From the NCBI GenBank assembly GCA_946481345.1, contig CAMLMY010000023.1:1-32679 (forward strand): a stretch of 32,679 bases of DNA, given 5' to 3'. Made by a program: the position numbers and the translations under genes. Shown here in pieces: positions 8,709 through 17,222 of this stretch. The DNA comes from an uncultured Gilliamella sp. GTDB lineage: Bacteria; Pseudomonadota; Gammaproteobacteria; Enterobacterales; Orbaceae. Within the stretch, counting starts at the first letter, position 1, and each line of letters opens with the position of its first letter. A model generated the notes under the pieces. That model was not told the DNA's origin. It worked only from the letters and a program-made list of their open reading frames with translations, and made no database searches.

Positions 8709-9537
8709 GTTTTACTCCTTGATCTCCCCATAGTAATAATAGATAGCGTAAACGTTTTAGATCGGCTGTCGGCGTTGCTGAAATGACCGGTGTTGAATCG
8801 CTAATATCAAGTTTGACAGAACTTACTACTGCAACGGGATAGCCTTCAGGAAAACGACCATCTAGTCCAGAAGTTACTAATATGTCGCCGACTTTGATAT
8901 CAACATTGTTTGGTAAAAAATCGAGTGTTAAATCATTACTGCATCCATTACCAACTGCCACCATAGAAATATCATTTCTTAATATTTGTACAGGTATTGC
9001 ATGTTGATAATCACAAACTAAAATTGCTCGGCTTGTTTTTTGAGCGGTTTCATAAATTTGCCCAACGATACCTTTATCATCAACGACAGGTTGACCTATA
9101 TAAACACCGTCATTTTTACCTTTATTGATAACGACTTGATAAACATAAGGATCCGTATCAGCTAATATAACTTGAGCTGCCATTTTATGTTCATCATGTC
9201 TTAAAGGAGACCCAAGCAATTCTCTCAATCGATCGTTTTCATGTCTAAGATGCTCAAGCAATAACAGGTCTGTCTTTTTTTCAAGCAGTATATTATTTAA
9301 ATTTGCATTTTCTTTTTCTAACGCTTCACGCGTCTTTGACATCTCATAAAGTGTGTCATAGGTCGCTTTTGGTGCATTTGAAACGTAATACAATGGCGAA
9401 ATCATTGTATCTAAATAGTAACGAACTTCTTTAAACGGACGATAATTTAAATCTAATATTATCAATATAATAGATAATAGCAAAGATATAAATAACTGCA
9501 CACTAAGAGGAGAACGTTTAGAAAAAAGTAATTTCAT
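8695..9537 (-). CDS. mreC: Rod shape-determining protein MreC
   Basis: Bitopic elongasome protein that activates PBP2/RodA in the periplasm. 280 aa: short basic cytoplasmic N-terminus, one membrane anchor at about 13-30, a coiled coil around 65-110 (alternating leucine, glutamate and asparagine), then the periplasmic beta-domain with the typical VVINKGKNDGVYIGQPVVDDKGIVG (core KGxxDGVxxGQPV) and LVTSGLDGRFPEGYPVAVV (core GLDGxFPxGxPV). It lacks most of the proline-rich C-terminal extension of the 367-aa E. coli protein. It is separated from mreB by 140 bp containing a GC-rich hairpin, which may lower mreC expression relative to mreB. Confidence 0.96.
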   Translation of the reverse strand: MKLLFSKRSPLSVQLFISLLLSIILIILDLNYRPFKEVRYYLDTMISPLYYVSNAPKATYDTLYEMSKTREALEKENANLNNILLEKKTDLLLLEHLRHENDRLRELLGSPLRHDEHKMAAQVILADTDPYVYQVVINKGKNDGVYIGQPVVDDKGIVGQIYETAQKTSRAILVCDYQHAIPVQILRNDISMVAVGNGCSNDLTLDFLPNNVDIKVGDILVTSGLDGRFPEGYPVAVVSSVKLDISDSTPVISATPTADLKRLRYLLLLWGDQGVKHEGS

Positions 9538-9591
9538 TATCCAGTACTTACCTGTTATATGCTTAAAATCTAATTAATTCAAGATATGACT

Positions 9592-9610
9592 CCGCCGACT
9601 ATGTCGGCGG
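9592..9610. other. GC-rich hairpin between mreB and mreC
   Basis: CCGCCGAC (9592-9599) pairs with GTCGGCGG (9603-9610) around a 3-nt loop, an unusually GC-rich stem for this genome. In the minus direction, the sense of mreB to mreC, it is not followed by a T-run, so it looks like an attenuating or processing/stabilising hairpin rather than a full terminator. It would allow more MreB than MreC/MreD. Confidence 0.55.
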
Positions 9611-9677
9611 AAAAAGTGAGATGTTTATTAATTATCGATTTCATAAAAATTATGATTAATCAATAATTAGAAAATAA

Positions 9678-10751
<1,074 letters not shown>

Positions 10752-10769
10752 TTAAGTGTTAGTGAGTAC

Positions 10770-10860
10770 TTGAAGCAAACTATAGGATAAAATACTTAAT
10801 TTTAATTTTATATCGTATAAAATAGTATTCTAGTTATTTTTTAAAACCTGTTTGCTTCAA
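10770..10860. repeat. Concentric nested inverted repeats upstream of mreB
   Basis: TTGAAGCAAAC at 10770-10780 is exactly inverted as GTTTGCTTCAA at 10850-10860. Inside it, ATTTTATA (10805-10812) is inverted as TATAAAAT (10816-10823). The midpoints of the two pairs differ by about one base (10815 and 10814). A third imperfectly centred pair is AATACT (10791-10796) and AGTATT (10824-10829). This is either a paired-operator or looping site, a cruciform-prone region, or the relic of a small inverted-repeat element. Confidence 0.6.
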
Positions 10861-10915
10861 TAACAATTAGGTTTATATATTGTATCGCAATTCTAAAATA
10901 ATACCTAGAAAATAG

Positions 10916-10921
10916 TATAAT
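10916..10921 (+). promoter_or_regulatory. Candidate accB promoter (-10)
   Basis: Perfect TATAAT. A transcript would start near 10928, a few bases before AAGGAG at 10933-10938. The -35 is poor (about 3 of 6), so an activator may be required. The call rests on the exact -10 and on the ribosome binding site placed directly after the predicted start. Confidence 0.45.
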
Positions 10922-10947
10922 AACAGTTTGTAAAGGAGAGATATATA

Positions 10948-10986
10948 ATGACAAAATCTATTTTACAGTGTATGCTTCCGCGTTAA
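10948..10986 (+). CDS. Candidate 12-residue leader peptide upstream of accB
   Basis: ATG at 10948 with a consensus AAGGAG 9 nt upstream, a stronger ribosome binding site than that of accB itself. It encodes MTKSILQCMLPR and stops with TAA at 10984-10986. The stop overlaps the start of a second micro-ORF (TAATG). It lies in the predicted 160-nt accBC leader. No recognised homologue. It could be a regulatory uORF or chance. Confidence 0.3.
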   Translation: MTKSILQCMLPR

Positions 10987-11054
10987 TGTTGAGTTACTGC
11001 CTTATTATCACTTTAAAAGATTACTTTTTAGATATTAAGGATGCATTAAATTAA
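10986..11054 (+). CDS. Candidate 22-residue micro-ORF, coupled to the preceding one
   Basis: Starts at the ATG that shares its A with the preceding TAA (TAATG arrangement typical of translational coupling). It encodes 22 residues beginning MLSYCLIITLKDYF and stops 34 nt before accB. It has no independent Shine-Dalgarno, so translation would depend on termination at the upstream micro-ORF. Function unknown and existence uncertain. Confidence 0.2.
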   Translation: MLSYCLIITLKDYFLDIKDALN

Positions 11055-11088
11055 TTGTTACTTATATCAAATAAACACGGTGTAATTC

Positions 11089-11556
11089 ATGGATATACGC
11101 AAAATTAAAAAATTAATTGAATTAGTTGAAGAGTCAGGTATTTCAGAAATTGAAATCTCTGAAGGTGAAGAATCGGTTCGAATTAGTCGATCAATACCTA
11201 CAACAAACTATTCAGCGCCAATACAAAACATTCAAATCCCTCAAGCAGCACCAGTTGTTGTTGCTCCTAACTCAGTTAGTGAAAGTGTGGCTGAAGCGGA
11301 TCCTATTGCTCCAGCTCCAACAGGTACAACTATAAAATCACCAATGGTTGGAACGTTTTATCGCACGCCAAGCCCAGAGTCGAAAGCTTTTGTAGAAGTT
11401 GGTCAAACTGTCAATGTCGGTGATGTACTTTGTATCGTTGAAGCGATGAAAATGATGAACCAAATTGAATCTGAAAAAGCGGGTACAATTAAAGCTATTT
11501 TAGTTGAGAATGGTCAACCTGTTGAATTTGATCAGCCACTATTCATCATTGAGTAA
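11089..11556 (+). CDS. accB: Biotin carboxyl carrier protein of acetyl-CoA carboxylase
   Basis: Carries the biotin that shuttles CO2 from biotin carboxylase to the carboxyltransferase in the first committed step of fatty-acid synthesis. 155 aa. An N-terminal segment ([18 protein letters not shown]) is followed by an Ala/Pro/Val-rich flexible linker (about 45-80) and the biotinyl domain (about 80-155). The biotinylated lysine is K121 in EAMKMMN, and the protruding-thumb region is present. It starts a plus-strand operon with accC 33 nt downstream. In E. coli, AccB represses its own operon through its N-terminus; whether that applies here is unknown. Confidence 0.97.
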   Translation: MDIRKIKKLIELVEESGISEIEISEGEESVRISRSIPTTNYSAPIQNIQIPQAAPVVVAPNSVSESVAEADPIAPAPTGTTIKSPMVGTFYRTPSPESKAFVEVGQTVNVGDVLCIVEAMKMMNQIESEKAGTIKAILVENGQPVEFDQPLFIIE

Positions 11557-11589
11557 TATTAACTTATTTATAAGATTAAGAGATCGAAT

Positions 11590-12936
11590 ATGCTTGATAA
11601 AATTCTTATTGCTAACCGTGGAGAAATTGCTCTACGTATCCTACGAGCATGTAAAGAACTTGGAATTAAAACTGTCGCTGTTCATTCTTCGGCAGATAAA
11701 GATTTAAAACATGTATTACTTGCAGACGAAACTGTCTGTATTGGTCCAGCAGCTTCCGCTAAAAGCTACCTCAATATCCCCGCATTAATTTCTGCCGCCG
11801 AAGTTACTGGTGCAGCAGCAATTCATCCTGGATATGGTTTTTTATCAGAAAACGCTGACTTCGCCGAGCAAGTGGAACGTTCTGGATTTGTTTTTATTGG
11901 ACCAAAACCTGAGACTATACGGTTAATGGGTGATAAAGTGTCAGCAATTCATGCCATGAAAAAAGCTGGCGTACCTTGTGTACCGGGTTCTGATGGTCCT
12001 TTAAGTAATGATATTGAAAATAATAAGCAGATCGCTAAACAAATAGGCTATCCGGTTATTATCAAAGCGTCCGGTGGTGGAGGTGGTCGTGGTATGCGTA
12101 TTGTTCGGGAAGAAAAAGATCTTGAACAAGCAATTAAAATGACCAAATTAGAAGCAAAAACCGCTTTCAATAATGATATGGTTTATATGGAAAAATTCCT
12201 TGAAAATCCTCGTCATATTGAGATCCAAGTGCTTTCTGATGGTCAAGGTCATGCTATTTATTTAGGTGAACGTGATTGTTCAATGCAAAGACGACACCAA
12301 AAAGTTGTTGAAGAAGCACCAGCGGTTGGCATTACCTCTAAAATGCGCAAATTCATTGGTGAACGCTGTGTTAATGCATGCATTGAAATTGGTTATCGTG
12401 GTGCAGGAACATTTGAATTCTTATTTGAAAATGGTGAATTTTATTTCATTGAAATGAATACGCGTATTCAGGTTGAACATCCAGTTACTGAAATGATAAC
12501 GGGTGTGGATTTGATTAGAGAACAGATCTTAATTGCCGCAGGCAAACCTCTATCAATCAAACAAAGTGATATTGAAATCAAAGGTCATGCTATTGAATGC
12601 CGTATAAATGCCGAAGATCCTAAAACATTTATGCCTTCGCCTGGGAAAATTACTCGCTTTCATGCACCAGGTGGTTTTGGTATTCGTTGGGAATCACATA
12701 TCTATGCAGGTTACACAGTACCACCTTACTATGATTCAATGATTGGTAAGCTAATTGCTTATGGTGAAACTCGTGATGTTGCTATTGCACGAATGAAAAA
12801 CGCATTAGCTGAACTAGTGATTGATGGTATTAAAACAAATATTGATCTTCACATTGAAATTATGAATGATAAAGGTTTCCAAAAAGGTGGAACAAACATT
12901 CATTATTTAGAGAAAAAATTAGGCATTTATGAGTAA
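11590..12936 (+). CDS. accC: Biotin carboxylase subunit of acetyl-CoA carboxylase
   Basis: ATP-grasp enzyme that carboxylates the biotin on AccB using bicarbonate and ATP. 448 aa, as in E. coli (449). N-terminal Rossmann-like domain ([17 protein letters not shown]), glycine-rich ATP lid GGGGGRGMR near residue 163, HIEIQVL near 209, and the catalytic strand [15 protein letters not shown] near 288 with the active-site Glu and Arg. The C-terminal domain carries the [10 protein letters not shown] motif. The ribosome binding site is weak, so coupling to accB is likely. A hairpin terminator follows at 12941-12967. Confidence 0.98.
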   Translation: MLDKILIANRGEIALRILRACKELGIKTVAVHSSADKDLKHVLLADETVCIGPAASAKSYLNIPALISAAEVTGAAAIHPGYGFLSENADFAEQVERSGFVFIGPKPETIRLMGDKVSAIHAMKKAGVPCVPGSDGPLSNDIENNKQIAKQIGYPVIIKASGGGGGRGMRIVREEKDLEQAIKMTKLEAKTAFNNDMVYMEKFLENPRHIEIQVLSDGQGHAIYLGERDCSMQRRHQKVVEEAPAVGITSKMRKFIGERCVNACIEIGYRGAGTFEFLFENGEFYFIEMNTRIQVEHPVTEMITGVDLIREQILIAAGKPLSIKQSDIEIKGHAIECRINAEDPKTFMPSPGKITRFHAPGGFGIRWESHIYAGYTVPPYYDSMIGKLIAYGETRDVAIARMKNALAELVIDGIKTNIDLHIEIMNDKGFQKGGTNIHYLEKKLGIYE

Positions 12937-12940
12937 CAAA

Positions 12941-12967
12941 AATAATCCCTATTATTTAGGGATTATT
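12941..12967 (+). terminator. Terminator after accC
   Basis: AATAATCCCT (12941-12950) pairs with AGGGATTATT (12958-12967) around a 7-nt loop and is followed by GCTTTT. It starts 4 nt after the accC stop and ends 27 nt before eda. It should partly separate eda from accBC. Confidence 0.65.
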
Positions 12968-12994
12968 GCTTTTAATAAAGATGGATAGATACAA

Positions 12995-13633
12995 ATGAAA
13001 AACTGGAAAAGAAGTGCTGAAGAAATTCTAACTATGGGGCCTGTTGTTCCTGTTATCGTTATTGAACGACTAGAAGATGCAGTACCATTAGCAAAAGCTT
13101 TAATTGCTGGCGGTGTAAAAGTTCTTGAAGTTACCCTACGAACAGAATGTGCGCTTGAAGCAATTAAAAAAATCATTAAAGAAGTTCCAGAAGCTGTAGT
13201 TGGTGCGGGTACAGTAACAAGTGTTGAGCAACTTAAACAAGTAACCGAAGCGGGAGTTGAATTTATTATTACTCCTGGCATAACTGACGCTATTTTAAAA
13301 GCAGCAGTTGAAGGACCTGTTCCAGTCATTCCCGGTATTGCGACTATTTCTGAATTATTAACAGCCCAAGAATATGGCTTAACTGCATTAAAGTTCTTCC
13401 CAGCAGAAATCAATGGCGGCGTAGCTGCATTAAAAGCTTTTGCTGGTCCTTGTGGATATATGAAGTTTTGCCCTACAGGTGGTGTAAACCCTAAAAATTA
13501 TCGAGACTATTTAGCGCTCAATAATGTACTTTGTGTTGGTGGAACTTGGTTTATTCCAACTGATGCTATTGCTAATGGTGATTTTGCTAAAATTACTCAA
13601 ATGGCAAAAGAAGCAGTTGCTGGTGCCAAGTAA
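12995..13633 (+). CDS. eda: KDPG/KHG aldolase
   Basis: 2-keto-3-deoxy-6-phosphogluconate aldolase (class I, Schiff base). It yields pyruvate and glyceraldehyde-3-phosphate in the Entner-Doudoroff and hexuronate pathways. 212 aa; collinear with E. coli Eda (213 aa) from MKNWK to AVAGAK. Catalytic residues keep the same numbers: E45 and R49 in [10 protein letters not shown]133 in LKFFPAE. The phosphate-binding FCPTGGV segment is present. It lies behind the accC terminator without edd or a kinase gene nearby, so it probably has its own promoter or lives on read-through. In a gut symbiont the hexuronate (pectin breakdown) role is plausible, but this is inference. Confidence 0.97.
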   Translation: MKNWKRSAEEILTMGPVVPVIVIERLEDAVPLAKALIAGGVKVLEVTLRTECALEAIKKIIKEVPEAVVGAGTVTSVEQLKQVTEAGVEFIITPGITDAILKAAVEGPVPVIPGIATISELLTAQEYGLTALKFFPAEINGGVAALKAFAGPCGYMKFCPTGGVNPKNYRDYLALNNVLCVGGTWFIPTDAIANGDFAKITQMAKEAVAGAK

Positions 13634-13640
13634 TTATTTT

Positions 13641-13671
13641 CCGCCGATTTTATTCGGCGGTTGTTTTTTAG
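13641..13671 (+). terminator. Intrinsic terminator of eda
   Basis: CCGCCGA (13641-13647) pairs with TCGGCGG (13654-13660), 6-nt loop, followed by TTGTTTTTTAG. A strong GC-rich stem plus U-tract, between convergent eda and yadH. Confidence 0.85.
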
Positions 13672-13676
13672 TTAAT

Positions 13677-14447
13677 TTAACTTCTTAGCCCTCGCCCACT
13701 TTCAATGAGTCGCCATGCAATTATATAAAGCACGGTAACAAACAAAATTAACATTGAAAATGTGATCCATAGTGATACGTCGGTCACACCTAAAAAACCA
13801 TAGCGAAAACCATTAATCATATAAACGATTGGATTTAGTTTTGATACCCATTGCCAAAAAGTGGGTAGCATGGATATTGAGTAAAATACCCCGCCAAGAT
13901 AAGTTAATGGCGTTAATACAAATGTTGGAATAATACTAATATCGTCAAAAGTCTTAGCAAATACGGCATTTAGTAAACCTGCTAATGAAAACAAAATTGA
14001 AGTTAATAATAAAGTGCAAATAACAAAGAGCCAAGAATGCACTTCAAGACGAACAAAAAATAACGATACTATCGTCACTAAAATTCCAGTTAAAATTCCA
14101 CGTATCACACCACCACCAACATATCCCCAAATTAAAATATGCGTTGGTACTGGTGCAACCAATAATTCCTCAATATTACGTTGAAATTTAGCACTAAAAA
14201 ATGAAGAACAGACATTGGTATAAGAATTTGTAATTACAGACATCATGATTAAACCAGGAACAATAAATGACATATAACTAAAGCCACCCATATTCCCCAC
14301 ACGAGAGCCAATTAAATTACCAAATATAATAAAATAAAGTGACATAGTGATAACTGGCGGTATCAATGTTTGCAGCCAAATTCTTAAAAATCTTGTCACC
14401 TCTTTACGCCAAATACTTTTTAAGGCAATCCAATATAAATTACACAT
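13677..14447 (-). CDS. yadH: ABC-2 type transporter permease YadH
   Basis: Inner-membrane permease of an ABC-2 exporter, partner of YadG. Aligns along its length with E. coli YadH, including the almost identical block around FQRNIEELLVAPVPTH, AKTFDDISIIPTFVLTPLTYLGG (core FDDISxIPTFVLTPL) and the C-terminal GRGLRS. Six hydrophobic segments. I place the start at the ATG at 14447 (MCNLYWIALKSIW), although the frame is open further upstream: this matches the E. coli N-terminus and is preceded by AAGGAGC at ideal spacing. With this start the gene overlaps the 3' end of yadG by 8 nt, implying translational coupling. The substrate is unknown. Confidence 0.93.
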   Translation of the reverse strand: MCNLYWIALKSIWRKEVTRFLRIWLQTLIPPVITMSLYFIIFGNLIGSRVGNMGGFSYMSFIVPGLIMMSVITNSYTNVCSSFFSAKFQRNIEELLVAPVPTHILIWGYVGGGVIRGILTGILVTIVSLFFVRLEVHSWLFVICTLLLTSILFSLAGLLNAVFAKTFDDISIIPTFVLTPLTYLGGVFYSISMLPTFWQWVSKLNPIVYMINGFRYGFLGVTDVSLWITFSMLILFVTVLYIIAWRLIESGRGLRS

Positions 14448-15381
14448 TATCAGCTCCTTTTGGATTATTATTGCGCAATAAATCAACAAATAACTCTTCT
14501 AATCGATTAGTCTTATTACGCACGCTAATCACTTTGACGTTTTGATAATTAAGTTGCTCAAACAACTGATTTAAGCCTCGTTGTTTATCAACTTTAACTT
14601 CTAACATGCCCGTATCAACATTTACATAACTATAATCTGTTAAAACAATGGGTTCATCTGTTGGTACATAATCAATAATAATAGTTTCAGATTGGCTATT
14701 AGCTAATAATTCACGCATAGAAGAGTTTGCTATTAATTGCCCATGTTGAATTATACCAATATTGCGACATAGCATTTCTGCTTCTTCTAGATAATGGGTA
14801 GTTAATATAATGGTAATGCCTTGACGATTGATTTCACGTAAAAAGTCCCACATCGAGCGCCGCAACTCAATATCAACCCCCGCGGTGGGTTCATCAAGAA
14901 TTAATAATTTAGGCTCATGAACTAATGCTCTTGCAATCATTAAACGTCTTTTCATACCACCAGATAACATGTTTGCTCGGCTATGGCGTTTATCCCATAA
15001 ATCTAAAATTCTTAGATATTTTTCTGCACGTTCTAATGCTAACTTACGTGGCAATCCATAATAGCCTCCTTGATTAGTGACGATCTGAATCACTTCTTCA
15101 AATTGGTTAAAATTAAATTCTTGTGGTACCAAGCCTAATTGTCTTTTGGCATTGACTATATCGGTATCTAAATCGTAACCAAAAATTCGCACTTCACCAG
15201 ATGTTTTGGTTACTAGTGAGCTAATTATGCCAATAGTTGTTGATTTTCCGGCACCATTTGGACCAAGCAATGCATAAAAATCACCTGCTTGAACCGTTAA
15301 ATCAATACCTTTTAATGCTTCTACACCATTTTTATAAATTTTTTTAAGCGCGACCAATTCAAGCGCAGGAATAGATGACAT
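14440..15381 (-). CDS. yadG: ABC transporter ATP-binding protein YadG
   Basis: Cytoplasmic ATPase of the YadGH exporter. 313 aa. Walker A GPNGAGKST near residue 40, Q-loop in LGLVPQEF, signature LSGGMKRR near 140, Walker B LLILDEPTAGVD near 160, and H-loop TTHYLEEAE near 195. The C-terminal about 80 residues after the ATPase core are the DUF4162-like tail common in drug/polysaccharide ABC-2 ATPases. yadG precedes and overlaps yadH. Substrate unknown; the family includes drug and glycan exporters, so no specific substrate should be assigned. Confidence 0.93.
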   Translation of the reverse strand: MSSIPALELVALKKIYKNGVEALKGIDLTVQAGDFYALLGPNGAGKSTTIGIISSLVTKTSGEVRIFGYDLDTDIVNAKRQLGLVPQEFNFNQFEEVIQIVTNQGGYYGLPRKLALERAEKYLRILDLWDKRHSRANMLSGGMKRRLMIARALVHEPKLLILDEPTAGVDIELRRSMWDFLREINRQGITIILTTHYLEEAEMLCRNIGIIQHGQLIANSSMRELLANSQSETIIIDYVPTDEPIVLTDYSYVNVDTGMLEVKVDKQRGLNQLFEQLNYQNVKVISVRNKTNRLEELFVDLLRNNNPKGADNV

Positions 15382-15622
15382 GGTAAAATCCTAATTGAAT
15401 AAGTTATGATTGAAATTATGTAAACTCAATTATTAATGAGCAGCAATATTGACAACATAATCAGCGGTTGTAAAGGTCTTTTTAGTTTTCTTTATATTGA
15501 ATATAAATGAGTTATAATTTTCAACTTTTAGCGTACATTAATTTTAGCGAATCATTGGCCATATATATGTGGTCTTAATTTCTAATTAATATAGATAAAT
15601 AATCACCTAAGGAATAAGTACT
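15382..15622. promoter_or_regulatory. Divergent yadG / mogA intergenic region
   Basis: 241 bp between divergent genes. For mogA, TATAAT at 15513-15518 with TTTATA at 15491-15496 (16-bp spacer, 4 of 6) is the best candidate promoter, giving a long leader. AAGGA stands before the mogA ATG. No hairpin or small gene was recognised. Confidence 0.35.
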
Positions 15623-16201
15623 ATGTTCAAAATTGGTTTAGTTTCTGTGTCTGATAGAGCGGCAAAAGGGATCTATAACGATGAAGGTATTCCATCATTA
15701 ATATCTTGGTTACAATCAGCATTGAAAACTCCGTTTATTACCGAAAATCGAATAATTCCAGATGAACAACCTATTATTGAACAAACATTATGTGAATTCG
15801 TTGATAAACTACATTGTGATTTGATTCTAACTACTGGCGGTACAGGGCCTGCCATTAGAGATGTCACCCCTGATGCAACTTTAGCAATAGCTGATCGAGT
15901 TATGCCAGGATTTGGTGAACAGATGCGTCAAATTAGTTTGCATTTTGTACCTACTGCCATTCTTTCCAGACAAGTTGGCGTTATTCGCAAAAAATGTTTA
16001 ATTTTGAACTTACCGGGTAGACCAAAATCGATAAAAGAGACACTTGAAGGTGTAAAAGATAGTGATGGCAAAATAATTGTTAATGGCATTTTTGCCAGTG
16101 TTCCTTATTGCTTAGAATTATTAGAAGGACCTTACATTGAAACGCATGAGCACATAGTAAAATCTTTTCGCCCTAAAAGCAGTAACAAATCGAATATTTG
16201 A
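15623..16201 (+). CDS. mogA: Molybdopterin adenylyltransferase MogA
   Basis: Adenylates molybdopterin before molybdenum insertion in molybdenum-cofactor biosynthesis. 192 aa, family length. MogA/MoaB fold signatures: N-terminal IGLVSVSDRAAKGIYNDEG, the central LTTGGTGPAIRDVTPDAT (core TTGGTG, with the following Asp/Thr residues that bind molybdopterin), and MPGFGEQMR. The C-terminal LNLPGRPKSIKE is also conserved. No other moa/moe gene is in the window. Preceded by AAGGA. Its presence implies at least one molybdoenzyme in the organism. Confidence 0.95.
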   Translation: MFKIGLVSVSDRAAKGIYNDEGIPSLISWLQSALKTPFITENRIIPDEQPIIEQTLCEFVDKLHCDLILTTGGTGPAIRDVTPDATLAIADRVMPGFGEQMRQISLHFVPTAILSRQVGVIRKKCLILNLPGRPKSIKETLEGVKDSDGKIIVNGIFASVPYCLELLEGPYIETHEHIVKSFRPKSSNKSNI

Positions 16202-16397
16202 TTTTATGCAAATCTTATGCATAATTATGTTTAAAGAATTTAAAGTCTAAAACTTGGTAGTTTGATACTCAATTTATTTCAAAAAAATGTTTATAAAACT
16301 CACTAATTAACTTAGATTTTTTACCGATATATTAAGCAACAGAAAATTATTGCTGCTTTCACCCAAAACAGCAATCAATTAATCCTAAAGGAAAAAT

Positions 16398-16856
16398 ATG
16401 AAACAAGAAGATCTTACTAAAGCTTTTAAAGAAATGCTTCTACAAGAAAAGTTTAGTTCTCAAATAAGCATTGTGCAAGCTTTACAAGAGCAAGGATTTG
16501 ATAACATTAATCAGTCCAAAGTTTCACGGATGTTAACCAAATTTGGGGCGGTTAGAACGCGCAACGCAAAATCAGAAATGGTCTATTGCTTGCCGGCTGA
16601 AATGAGTGTGCCAACGGCCAGTAGTCCATTAAAAAATTTGGTTGTTGATATTGATTATAATAGCTCAATGGTAGTCATTCGTACCAGTCCAGGAGCTGCT
16701 CAACTTATCGCTCGCTTACTTGATTCAATTGGTAAATCAGAAGGCATTTTAGGTTCAATTGCAGGCGATGATACAATTTTTAGTACACCGACCAAATCTT
16801 GTACGGTCAAAAGTTTATATCAAACTATTATTCAACTATTTGAACAAGAATTATAA
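16398..16856 (+). CDS. argR: Arginine repressor ArgR
   Basis: Hexameric, arginine-dependent DNA-binding repressor of arginine biosynthesis and, in relatives, an accessory factor for Xer recombination. 152 aa; N-terminal winged helix (1-75) with [21 protein letters not shown] nearly identical to E. coli, and a C-terminal oligomerisation/arginine-binding domain with [12 protein letters not shown] and [10 protein letters not shown] containing the GDD arginine-contact motif. AAAGGA precedes the ATG. In E. coli argR neighbours mdh; here it sits between mogA and lysC. Autoregulation is expected, but clear ARG boxes upstream are not obvious. Confidence 0.97.
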   Translation: MKQEDLTKAFKEMLLQEKFSSQISIVQALQEQGFDNINQSKVSRMLTKFGAVRTRNAKSEMVYCLPAEMSVPTASSPLKNLVVDIDYNSSMVVIRTSPGAAQLIARLLDSIGKSEGILGSIAGDDTIFSTPTKSCTVKSLYQTIIQLFEQEL

Positions 16857-16907
16857 CTATTGATATAGCAATTTAATATTTAATAAATAATTTTCCTATT
16901 TAACCTA

Positions 16908-16940
16908 TTGACACATTTAGTAAAATCGTTAATTCTATAT
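16908..16940 (+). promoter_or_regulatory. lysC promoter
   Basis: Perfect TTGACA at 16908-16913. The -10 falls in the AATTCTATAT stretch at 16931-16940 and is not well defined. The expected start just before 16960 fits the 5' end of the lysine riboswitch. Confidence 0.45.
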
Positions 16941-16960
16941 GGCACTTAAATTGTAACTTA

Positions 16961-17150
16961 CGTTACGAGAACGAAGAGGCGCATTGCTCAGGTAGATTAT
17001 TTTAGATACTGGAATCGGTGATAAATGATTGAGGGGATGCAATGCCGAGGTTTGATTGAGTATCCAGAAAGCAATCAAATCGACTGCAAGGGCTGAATCC
17101 CTTGGGTTGTCACCTTAACAGGTGGAGCGCTTCGCGGTTTGTACTTTTTA
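16961..17150 (+). promoter_or_regulatory. Lysine riboswitch (L-box)
   Basis: Lysine-sensing aptamer in the lysC leader. Conserved blocks in order: AGAGGCGC at 16976, GAGGGGATGCAATGCCGAGG near 17030, GGGCTGAATCCCTTGGGTTG near 17090, and GGTGGAGCGC at 17121-17130. Basal P1 pairing includes CGAAG (16972-16976) with CTTCG (17130-17134). No intrinsic terminator follows, so control is probably translational: CCTC at 17176-17179 can pair with the GAGG of the lysC ribosome binding site (17214-17217). Aptamer identity is secure; the expression-platform model is inference. Confidence 0.95.
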
Positions 17151-17222
17151 AATTATAACTGTAAATTGCACATACCCTCGCTCTAACTCTGTTAAAAATA
17201 AAATTTTTAATATGAGGAATCC

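Noticed and set aside
12952-13413. 153-codon frame on the minus strand opposite eda
   Set aside because: Eda is unambiguous on the plus strand with its catalytic residues; the antisense frame has no recognisable motif or ribosome binding site.
16210-16236. A dif-like XerC/XerD site near TTATGTTTAAA
   Set aside because: The XerD half is similar, but the XerC half does not match.
16218-16248. ARG boxes upstream of argR
   Set aside because: Two 14-bp stretches match only about 7 of the 10 informative positions and their spacing (17 bp) differs from the usual 21 bp; the match is no better than expected in AT-rich DNA.
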